From Hyphochytrium catenoides (lineage: Eukaryota > Sar > Hyphochytriomycetes > Hyphochytriales > Hyphochytriaceae): 48,244 nt of DNA. Location: positions 6,178 through 54,421 of the forward strand of contig FLMG01000284.1 of NCBI GenBank assembly GCA_900088475.1, in the 5' to 3' direction. The notes under the pieces were generated by a model. The model did no database searches. It was not told the DNA's origin and saw only the letters and a program-made list of their open reading frames with translations. A program made the position numbers and the translations under genes. Positions 23,201-33,184 of the stretch are shown in pieces; positions within the stretch are counted from its first letter, which is position 1, and every line of letters begins with the position of its first letter.

Positions 23201-24406
23201 AAGGGTGGAAACGCAATTCAGCCTTCGAATACGTCTCTGAGACGAGAGAGACTCGTAAAGAACAGGAGAGGGATACTTTTTGACTACTAGCCACTAGAAG
23301 AGCGAGCAGCCCCTATAGCCGGGTCTTTGTCAGTAGGCGGACCATTCGATAGTGCGGGGTCAAGTGCAGATGAGCTAGAGGTGGAAGAGAAAGCTTGAAC
23401 TCAGAACGAAGGGGCACGAGAAGACAATTGAACGCAACGCACGGCCCCCACTCACAATTGTACGTCTTTCATTTGTCATTTGCGCTGTTGATGGGTCTCT
23501 AGCTAGGAAATCTATCCGCTGCATCTAAGAAGTGGGTGCAGAGTCGGGGGTACAGTGCAGTAGTAAGCCTCTGCACTCCTTCAGACAAGAGCAATTTCAC
23601 ATCCCTCTGGCTCAAGGATAACAATGAAGACATAGGTACTTCACTCTCGCCGTGTCCTGCCAAATGATTTGTCCGTCAAGGAAGAGATTTGACAATCCTG
23701 TGTGTCCCTCTAGAGCATCTGATAGCAGTTATCGAGCCACCATCAGGAGACAAACAAGCCGTTGAGGCACATGACAATCAGCAAGAGCAGATCTTGTGGG
23801 AGGGCCTCAGAGAGCAGCTGTTAGGTAATACGTTGGCTACTATCTCTATCACTCTCTTCCTGGCTTCACTGACTACGGCCGCCCATTCCCGCTGGCAGTC
23901 ACTTCCCGGTCTATAGAGCAGCACATTGAGGCGTCCGAGAGCGTTTTGGTTCACTGTTCGGACGGGCGTTCTCTTTCTGCACCTGCTGCGATCTACTATC
24001 TGATGGTCAAGAAGAAGATTGGTGCTGATCAGGCCACTCGGCTGGTTGAAAAGGTCCCTTCTATGTCCTTCGAAGCGCCCCTCAGAACCTCTTGCGCTGC
24101 GCTTTTCCTTAGAGCTCCGTTTGCAGTTTAATGTGCTTCAACTCTCTAGAACGACGGGTCTATTGACGGATAGACGTGTTAAACAGCCTTCCCTGTAGCA
24201 TCTAACTTTTCATTGTCGTCGTGCTTTTTCTGATTCTACTGACGCATTACTGGTCGGTTTTATCCATAAAGGCTCGACATGGGCTCTCACTTGAGCCTTG
24301 GATCATACAGCGTTTGAACGAGCTGGAGGATGAAATCAACAAGCTTCGGCGTGACCGCATTCAACGGAAGTTGCACAGTTCCACCATTGTCTCCTTAGGC
24401 TTCTGA
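20235..24406 (+). CDS. PDZ-ankyrin protein with C-terminal dual-specificity-phosphatase-like domain
   Basis: Fifteen exons (20235-20295, 20370-20477, 20684-20934, 21001-21190, 21445-21653, 21872-21997, 22210-22308, 22431-22529, 22595-22696, 22793-22888, 23060-23188, 23503-23635, 23714-23824, 23917-24053, 24272-24406) give 661 residues, all phases consistent. PDZ-like strands ([20 protein letters not shown]) are separated from the rest of a PDZ fold ([26 protein letters not shown]) by a charged helical insert of about 150 residues. Five to six ankyrin repeats follow ([70 protein letters not shown]). The C-terminal domain has the DSP fold start [14 protein letters not shown] and the loop [14 protein letters not shown]. 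The CX5R arginine is leucine, so it is probably a pseudophosphatase. A scaffold role is inferred. Confidence 0.88.
21728..21775. repeat. Two tandem copies of a 24-bp intronic repeat
   Basis: The unit starting TCTTCTCTTCGTC occurs at 21728 and again at 21752 without a visible mismatch. It lies in the intron after the PDZ exon. Both copies end in TTTAGCCGTGG, so each contains a possible but unused acceptor dinucleotide. Confidence 0.85.
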
Positions 24407-25387
24407 CCTGGGTAAGGCCTTGGTATAAACTCATATTGTAACCTTTGTTTGACAGGCGCTCGCCATGTCTTTACTCTTTTAATCTAAGGCACCTGGCGAC
24501 ACAGAAGTCAATCTTCTGCTCGCACTCAGCAGTCCCAAAAATCGCTAGGACAGCTCTACCACTATGGTACAGCTCGGAATGCCATCAAACGTACCCAGAG
24601 CAGAAGCTCTTCTCAGCAGAGTGAGGAGCAGGTAGAAGCGGGGGTCTTTGGCCAACGTGATAGCGCCCTCTTTTAGACGCTCCTTCTTCGCCAGCCCAGC
24701 TATTGCACCGGCTCCTCCCCCAAATGGCTGCAGTTTACTCGCCGCTGCTCGCAGCTCTGCAACGCGCTAGGGCAAATCTCTGTCTGGGCTGGGCCTGTGG
24801 CTCCATCTGTCATCACTTTCTGGAGGCTCCACTGCTTCTGAAGTTGAAGCTGCGATCAAAACCTCCACAACCCCAACAGGTTCTTAGGTCAGATACCCCT
24901 CTACCTCTAGGGTGCAAACCTCTTAATCCTATGATAAATGCTATTAAGATTTTGGTAACGCAACCCCGCCCCCATATGGTGACCGACACTGCCCCTTATG
25001 CAAAAGAGATGCCTGGGGGGTGCCTGGAGGCTAGATCCGAAGCCCTTGACCTTCACTCGGCGAGTGCTGTGAGGACAATGCCTCCTCCTCCTTCCCGTTG
25101 TCGGACAGGTGGCGACCGATGAGCTGCAGGACAGCAGGACCTTCAGGAGCTGCACTCATCCTTGGTCGCCTTGAGAGGCTCCCCTGCACCTTCAGAGACT
25201 TCGGGCTGGTGCTGTCTCCACTTACTGTTTGACTTGTGTCGGTCACGGACACACGAACTGGTGTTGCCCAGAGAAGACTCTGGGTCTTGATACGGACGGA
25301 TGCAGTTAGGTGGACAAGAGTTGTCTAGTTTGAGCAGAAGATAGACAAGTCGCGCTATTCCGTCTTGGGATAGGGCTTTAAGGAGTC
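24407..25387 (+). other. Intergenic, with one candidate unassigned exon
   Basis: Between the phosphatase-like gene and the exonuclease gene, 24489-24631 has a good acceptor (tttaatctaag) and donor (CAG/gtagaa). It is open for 47 codons in one frame (Ser/Gln/Arg-rich, including LGQLYHYGTARNAIKRTQS). It could be an alternative 3' exon of the upstream gene. Another frame near 24825-24890 (SGGSTASEVEAAIKTSTT) is also coding-like. Neither is secure. Confidence 0.35.
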
Positions 25388-28300
25388 ATGGACCACGTAC
25401 CAACTGTATCTGGAGAGGAGCATTCTTCCTCCTCTTTCCATGACGAGGCCGTTATCGCAATGGACCCAGTGACGATCACAGGCCTAGCCCATGCTGAAAG
25501 CCCACATGTAACCGAGGATGACATGAAGCTTCTGCTAGAGCTGGCTTGCAGCAGAGTGCCTCGCTTTGACATTCCGGAAGAAATGCGGCAACGGGTGCAC
25601 TACCTGGTTTCTCAGTGCATCCAGGGCAAAATTAAGTTCGTAAGTTTCTTCTGAACCAGATCCAGTGATGCCAGAGCGGTGTTTGTTACCCTCGGCCTCG
25701 ATCCGTCTCCATTCCAGCTGCTCAGGGCTGTCGCTTTTTTCATACCGTTCGTTCAGTAGCCTTGGTGGTCGGCCCCTTGGTTGTTTATTATGCTGCTCTG
25801 TTCTGACGCCTATCCATCCCTCCTACCGCCTGGTCTTCAGGAACCTCGGCTCACCTTCCGCCTTATAAAGATCTACAAAGTAGACCTGAATGGCATGATG
25901 GAGGATGTGATTGCCTACATCCGCACACAGTTGGAAGCTGGGGCAGTGAACGTTGCCTTGGCTCTTATCGAGTACTATAACTTGAGGAAGGTCTTTCCTC
26001 CTGCCTCTCTCCTGCCTCTCGTGCTCTATCAAAAAGAAGGCAACATGACAGAGCAATTGATCACTGTGAGCAGGAAGGGAGCGGGTGAGTGCAAGTGCAG
26101 ATATCCAAGAAGAGAGGAACATCGCTAGCGTAGGAGCTACGTCATTGCTGGCTTCTCTCTATCTATGCTCTCTTTGAAGTTGCCACTGCGTGAATATGCT
26201 CTCTTTCCATCCTTCGTACGGTGCATTTAGCCCTCAGGGGAGGCTTGGATCAAAACATCCCTAGTCACTGCCGTGCGCTCATTGTCTCATACATCCCATA
26301 GAGGAGTCTGGTACCATTGAGGACAAAGAGGAGCATCTCGCGCTTGTCCGACAAGTCATCGAGGAGGCTCTCCAAAACGGGAAGTTCAAGCTGGTCAGAA
26401 TTGCTCTCTATCTTTGAGGTCTTCTCAACTGAGTGCTCCACGACCAATGGAGGCGTCTCCAATCCCTGAGCCCATCACCATTTTCCAGAGCAACTGACCT
26501 GTGAGATCTCTAGGCTGTTAAACTTGTCCGAACCTATGGCCTGCATGAGGAATATCCTAACACAGGTAATGGGGACACAGGGTAAAGGCTGATAGGGCAG
26601 TTCAGAGAAGGAGGTGCGAATTTTTCTCCCTGGCCAGAGGCTAGAACTTTTGAGGTAGTCAAAGGCAGAACTGACTTCCTTTCCAGAGACTTGGTTCAAG
26701 GAAGGGACTTTAAAGAAGCTCTGCAGGACTAGAAAATGGGGTGTGGCGGTCTCCTTTGTCGGTGGTGACCGCCGGCTTCAGGTAGTGTGGACTCTTGAAG
26801 TTTGATTCTCTCAAGTCTTACGGCTCCCAGCCTAATGATTGCATCTCCCTGCTCAGCTCGCCCTGGTGCAGCAGCTCTTATGGGCAGGAGAATACAAACA
26901 GGCAATGGCTTTAAGAGCGAGGTCCGGCAGCTTCGTGCTACCTAACGATACGCCGATACTGGCCTTCTGATCAATACATTTCATTTGGTGGACTGGCTCC
27001 TTCTTCACTAATATACTTCCGAACCTCTCATTCTCCTGCGAACCCGTCTCTCAGATTCTCTCTAGAGGACGACGTAGAAGCTGTCGATGACAACGTATTG
27101 GAGCAGCAGGTAGGCCCGATTTCTTCAAATTATACGGGCATTGTCTCACTATGTAATCCATTTAGATGTGCTCTTCTTGCAAATCTGCTGTCACTGATGA
27201 TCCTTGCGGGTCATAAGCGCCTTGCTACTCTTAGGAAATCCTTTATATGTCAGTTTATTTTCTGATGGCGCCTTCTGCTGTATCGCCTTGTCACCTTTAG
27301 CACTTCCCCATGTACCAACAGGAACTGAGGTTAAAGATGAGATATTTAGACATTACGAGCCTGCACGGAAGTCCGATGCTGTTCGTAGACAGCAAGTCAA
27401 GTCTGGATAAGGCTAAAGCTGTGTTTCAAGCGCTTGTTCAGGGTAAGGGTGGTCTTAGACCTCTTGAATCTAGAAAGCGCGAAAGAAAGAAGGGCAGGGT
27501 ACGAAGCGAATTAAAGACTTAGAAGTTCAACAGTGTACACGCGTCGAAGTGTTCATCATCCAGAGCTCGATGTATGAGGAAAAAGAAAGGGACGTAAACA
27601 ATAGAACAGAGAATCATCAACTCTAGTCCTTCCTTTGACAAACTTCCTTTCAGACTCTCATAGCAAACATGAAGCAAAGCTGAAAGCGCGGAACGAAAAC
27701 CTTGAAGCGTCAGGAGGTCTTCTCGCGATACCCACCATTGGCTTAGATGTTGAGTGGAAGCCCAACCTTTACGCTGACAGAAAGCAGCCAAAAGCAAGCC
27801 TTCTCCAGATAGCCACAAGAAGTCAAGCGGTCATTTTTGATCTGCTTGCGCTCATGGAAAGTGATAGCTTGAAGGTAGAGAGCTGTTATTAGACTCCCAG
27901 ATTTACCAGAGCTGCTGTCTATGCGCCCTGCACGTTCTGGAAGTCTATTATTTGCTAGCTGAAGTAAGAAGGGACACGTGATTGTAGTTAACACTGACTT
28001 CTATGACTGTCGCCATTGCTGCTCTCATCTGGGCTGCTATATCTACCAGGAGGAGACAGGGGCGCTGTTCAGTTCGCTATTGATGTCTCCCGATGTTATA
28101 AAATTAGGGTTCGGTTTCCCGCATGATCTTAAAGGTGCCTGATGCTTCCTGCGTGGTACTTTTCTAGCTTGCGCCCTCTTTTATCCGTCTCCATTCTAGA
28201 GTGATCTTTGGTCCATACCTTTCAGCAAGTCTAATCTTCGGAGTAGTCCTTCGCAGCTCCTATCCTGGCTCCCATTGCTTCTCTGAGATGCATAGTCTGC

Positions 28301-31300
28301 TCGAGGTAGGCCAGAAGATTTGCGTATAAGAGAAAGAGAAATGCGAGACAGAAGGAGAGCATCTGTGTATACATCTCATTGGAGGAGGTCATTGGCCTAA
28401 AAGTACCTGATAGAGAGAACACGGAGTTTTTTGCAGAAGTAAACCTTGTCTTCGTGGCGCAGGTGAAGCGCCTAGCAGAAGTATTCTATGGCACTTCTAA
28501 GGTCACTAGTCTAACAAAACTGTGTGAGACAGTGCTGGGGAAGCCATTGAACAAGGTAAGTTTGTTCTGGGGAACAGAATCGCCCTTAAAGATGGTGGCC
28601 AAAGGAGGGAGAGGACTTAAGCACGTTCATTCTTAGATCTCATGTCTTTTTGTCTATCTGCTACCATAGGAGGAGCAAATGTCCAACTGGGAGCAGCGGC
28701 CCTTGTCAGATTCTCAACTGAGGTATGAAGAGTGTGCGTAAATAAGTTCGTCACGGCTTTTGCTATCTGTCTGTCTAGGCGCACAAGGAGAATATTCAAA
28801 TTCTGAGATTAGTGATTAGTTCGCGAGACTCTTGGACCTGACAAACACTGTGTTTGCTGGCTGTCCCAGATATGCCGCTCTCGATGCCCTCTGTCTCCCT
28901 CATATCTTCGATAGACTGCTAGAGCTAGGAACTGCGAAGTGGACTCACTATCTCCAGTCGATCAGCGTTCACCCTGTAGACTTACCCGAACGTAGGTTTC
29001 CTTGGCCCCTAAGAATCTATTTTCCACTGTTCCTAAAGCATATGTTGTTCCTAGAAGTGATGTTCATTAGTCGGGTCAGTGCTGGAACTCTACGTTTCAT
29101 TATCTTCCCCCATGTTATATGAAGGACTGACCATCAATTTCCTGGATATTGACTCTATCTTCCTTGATTCAGCACCAGTAACGTCACCGGTAGGCTCCAT
29201 ATAAGATCAGAGGCTCTCTTTGAGCTTCTTTTACCCGGGTTTCCGATGTTTTCGAGAGAGTATAGCCATCGGTCTCATGCCCTTGTCTCCTATCACCTTC
29301 ACGTCAATTCGCTAGCTGTCCAGTGAAGATGTTGCGGCAGCTATTCGCACGTCAGCGGTTCCTCATATTGCGTTAATAGAGTATGTGGAGGAAGGAGAAC
29401 AAGTTGATAAGAGCAATCTGGCCAGAACTCCCTCCATGCTGTGCAAGACGATTGCACTGATAGCAGCAGGTTTCGTCCTTCCCCTTTTCTCAGCTCTCCT
29501 ATAGCTCGTCTACCCTTACCTTCACGCAGCTCCCCAAAACAGTTGGCATTTTTGACCAGTCACACTCCTCTAGGTGAGCCACTAGTGGCAGTCGTTCCAG
29601 CAGAAGAGGTTATTGACCTCATCCGGATTGCTCAGCTCACGGAGGCGTCTCGAAAGAAAGTACGCCTGGCTCACTCCAGAGAGTGCTTTGAGGTCAGCTG
29701 CAAGAACTCCTTTCTATTGGCTCAGTTTGCTCTTCTAATTTTCCATTCGCTTTCGCTTTTCTATGGCTTCAGTTGGATTTACCCGCATACCTTGCCTTCT
29801 AAGCTTGAAACTTACTGCCCCTTTTCAACCTCTTTGTAAAACTGCGCAGATCTTTGGCTACTACCCGGGCTCCATGCCGCCAGTCGGACATCGGATGAAA
29901 TATCTTACCTTTGTGGATAGGTAGGCACTAATAAAATTGAGCTTTCACAGAAATTCGTGTTAAACGCGTTGGGGTTGTCCGCAAGGTTCATGCAATTTTA
30001 GAATCTTCTCTTATAGAGTAATATCTTTGTTCTCAGAGCCTGTTGGTTGACTGTCTCTCCTTTAGTCAGCTGGCAGATGCACCAGAGCTTCTGACAGGAG
30101 GAGGCACACCACAGACGTTGCTTCGCACTTCAGGGCGAGAACTAGTACTTTTATGCCAGGCAGAGGTTCACAGTATCACCAAGAGACAAAACGAAAGTTC
30201 GGAGGAGAAGCAGGCTCTGTCTAATCACGCCTGGGAAGAGGCAGGTAAGGACAGACGCAACGGGTCTTTTGTGACGAAAGGAAACAACCTAGTGAGAGAA
30301 TGTTCCAGGCGAAGAATTTCCTCTATAGGTAGCAAGGACTCTATTGCTGCTATCTTCTCTAAGATCACGATGTCCAGATAGCACTCTCGTTGGGAATAAT
30401 TGAAGCAAAGCTTCCGCCCACTTCATCTTTCTAAGATCCACCCTTCAGGTGCTCCAGGAGAGTTGCGCTTTCTGGCGGACGATATGATGGGCAGACTCTG
30501 CCGCTGGCTGCGAGTCATGGGTGTCGATGTGGTTCTCTGGAAACAGGGAGAGACCCAGGATAGAGCAGACATTTTAAGGCTGGTGAGTGCAGGGTAGAAC
30601 TCGACGGATATCATTATAACTAGAGGAACAACTCATTGGAGGACAGCTAAGCTCGAGAGTGTGAAGAGACGAAAGGCCACAAGTATAGAAGAGCTGTGGA
30701 GGTGGATGCTAAAGGTTAAAACTGTGTACAGGGAGGGTCTGTCTAAGTGTCGTTTTCCTCTTCCAGGCTGAGGAAGAGAAACGGATTATACTGACAAGAG
30801 ATCAGAAACTTTCTAATCGGAGAGACGCCGGTGCCTGTTACGTCATCCACTGCAATGATATCAAGGAGCAATTTGATGATGTAAGACCCAATTGAGAAGC
30901 TCAGGAGAGCACCAAAAGAATCTGAACCGTAGCACATGCAGTCTCAACGAAGAAGTCAGTAGGAGATACCAGGTGCAAACCTCTTATTCATGAGAGTCTC
31001 TCCTTCTCCATTATACCTAGGTGACAAAGCACTTCCAGATCGCTTTCCGAGAGGATGAGTTCATGTCGCGGTCAGTCTATCTCTCCCCTACCTCAGCCCA
31101 TCTCTCTTGCTTTACCTCTACCAGACAAGCTCCTGTGGACGTCACGAATGCCCTTGCTCAGGGCCAAAGCTCGGCTAGATAAACCCTCTAACACTACCTC
31201 TCCAACTTCATCTTATGGAGTCCTATATGGCTATCTGACGTGTACGATCTGGCAGATGCGGGAAGTGTAACGGGAAAGGCTATCAGAGGATCTCAATTGA

Positions 31301-31793
31301 AGACGTGAAGTCGAGAGAGGAGGTGAGCCGGGAGGCTAAAGGACTTTGGTCCGTCCCTGCGTTGTTTCCCCTTCTTGCTTTTACGCATTGGTTCTATATG
31401 ATAGTGCTCCATTCATTCTCATAGTCTACGTCTCTGGGTTGGGGTTTTGTTCGTCCTCTGCAAATTTCTCTTCTGCTCAGCTCTAGCATTCTTAAGCGGC
31501 ATCCACCCTAGAGTCAGACTGATCCCGGAGTCTTGTCTATGCAGGTGAAGGAGAAAGTGCTGGAGATTGTTGATGAGTTTTATGAGTGCATCCATTGCCA
31601 TCAGGTATATTGGGAAGGTCCTAAGTTCATGGATGCCCGCTCTCGTTTTTATGAGATGTTTGAGATCATCCGAGCGAGAGGGGACTTGCAAGACAAGAGT
31701 GAGGATGAGGACCGTGTCCCAGGAGAGAACGAAAGCCAGAATAGTATAGGCAACGAAGAGGAGAAGAGCCAAGCAGCAGGAGAGTGTGGTTAG
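25388..31793 (+). CDS. Mut7/EXD3-type 3'-5' exonuclease fused to YbaK-like deacylase and Mut7-C RNase domains
   Basis: Twenty-three exons splice to about 908 residues: 25388-25639, 25841-26084, 26302-26393, 26514-26565, 26689-26726, 26857-26921, 27055-27109, 27301-27442, 27654-27874, 28050-28134, 28226-28305, 28463-28555, 28670-28722, 28870-28995, 29324-29469, 29574-29692, 29850-29920, 30066-30244, 30449-30582, 30767-30880, 31021-31070, 31256-31322, 31545-31793. An N-terminal helical region precedes a DEDDy exonuclease with intact motifs: DVEW (~345), FPHDL (~413) and YAALDA (~492). Residues ~533-700 match YbaK/ProX deacylases (MLCKTIALIAAGEPLVAVVP, IFGYYPGSMPPVGH, LTGGGTPQTLL), keeping the KT lysine. 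Residues ~706-905 are Mut7-C: LADDMMGRLCRWLRVMGVDV, RIILTRDQKL and a zinc ribbon (CGKC, CIHC). Known Mut7/EXD3 proteins trim RNA; the tRNA role is inferred. The exon ending at 26726 has a GA donor. Confidence 0.9.
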
Positions 31794-33184
31794 GATGCAA
31801 CTTATGTCTATTCAACTCCAAAGCAACAGTCAGAATCCTCTGGCTCAGTACAACATAGTATTAACAAAGAATCAGGCGGAGAGAGGCAGTGGCCAGTATG
31901 GCATCTAGGCAAGCACGCCCTAAGAGCGAGTAATGGACAGATGTCCACCAGATGATCACTGGGATGGACTCATGCTACGCCCTCTCCTCTCTGATTCCTC
32001 TGCATGGGACCATCTCCAAGGTCAATGGGCAGCGACCCTTATGACCCGCAGTGGTAATGCGCGATAGAAGGCTTCCCTAGAACCTGTCTTTCTGTTATAG
32101 ACGATGACAATTGTCCAGATTAAGCAAGAACGAGAAGGGGCCACAGTAACCCTTGTCTGGCCTTTCTGACGTTTGCTTCGTAGGAATCGATCAAATAGAT
32201 GACAGCGACCAGGCCAGGCAATAACAGCAACCAACCAAGCCGAGACGTGAACGACCTAACAGGGAGAGAATAGCAAGCAGTGACCGCAAGCGGAGACAGC
32301 AAGTAAACAAGCAATGACAGCCACTGCCCAAGCGAAGACACCAACTGGGCAAGCAATGACGGCCACTGCCCAAGCGAAGACACCAACTGGGCAAGCAATG
32401 ACAGCCACTGACTAAGCGGAGACAGCACATGAGCCAGCAATGACAGCGACGGACCAAGCCGGTGACCGCAAGTAGCCAAGCACGAGTTGACAAGAAGACT
32501 GCTGTGCCAGGGCAGAAGCTAGGGAGTTGATCTCAATGCAAAAACAGGCAATATGGCTCTTCACCTTTGTGAAATCCCCCAGGACTCCTCTGAATCCTTC
32601 AACAACTGCTGAAAGAATCAAAGGCTCCATAGTAAAGATGACTTGAAAGATACCACTGAAAGCAATGTTTCGTTTCTCACCTCTTCAGAAGTCCCCTCGT
32701 ACAGCCAAGGCCCCATCATCCACGTCAGAAGCCATCATCGTGAGGAGACGAGGAGAAGCAGAAAGATGGAGCCGCAACCTCTCAATCCTGGAGAGCGAAC
32801 GGCAGTCTTGGAAGCATCTGACAGGCAGGCGGGCCAAAGGAGGAGGAAGAGGTGGGACATAAGCTTGCCAAGCAAGGGGAGAAGTCGAGAAGGCCGTTGT
32901 TAGATCTTGCTTCCTCCTGGATAACTTCCCGTGGACTGCGAGGAGCGGAGTCCTTTTGGCTTATATTACAAGGGATGAATGTCTTGCTGCATCGCAGCTT
33001 GAACACCGCAGGAAGGCGCTCATTCAGGGCTGCTGGTGGAGCTTATCGCGTAGGTTTCTTGCAGCGCTATGGATTACCTTCTTGCCCACATCTGCTATGG
33101 ATTTGATCCCCATAGTTTGCCCTTTGCTCTAACAGATTGACCCACTTCATACAGAGTTGGACGAAAAGAAGGAACGCTTGGAGG
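31794..33184. other. Spacer with a minisatellite and one uncertain ORF
   Basis: A minisatellite occupies about 32290-32420. A plus ORF at 32665-32862 (starting MFRFSPLQKSPRTAKAPSST, then helical RRRGEAERWSRNLSILESE) looks more protein-like than most frames here. It could be a separate small gene or an upstream exon of the Nudix gene, but I found no phase-consistent join. A minus frame at 32412-32630 is also open and partly coincides with the repeat. Confidence 0.4.
32296..32420. repeat. 42-bp minisatellite
   Basis: Two full copies and part of a third of a 42-base unit (beginning AAGCAATGACGGCCACTGCC and ending AACTGGGC) are visible. The unit itself looks like two diverged 21-base halves. Decaying copies extend on both sides, roughly 32210-32470. 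Because 42 is a multiple of three, the array translates as a repeating Leu/Ser/Gln peptide on the minus strand, which I regard as a by-product. Confidence 0.8.

Noticed and set aside
32120-32493. Repeated Leu/Ser/Gln minus-strand protein
   Set aside because: Produced by the 42-bp minisatellite, whose period is a multiple of three.
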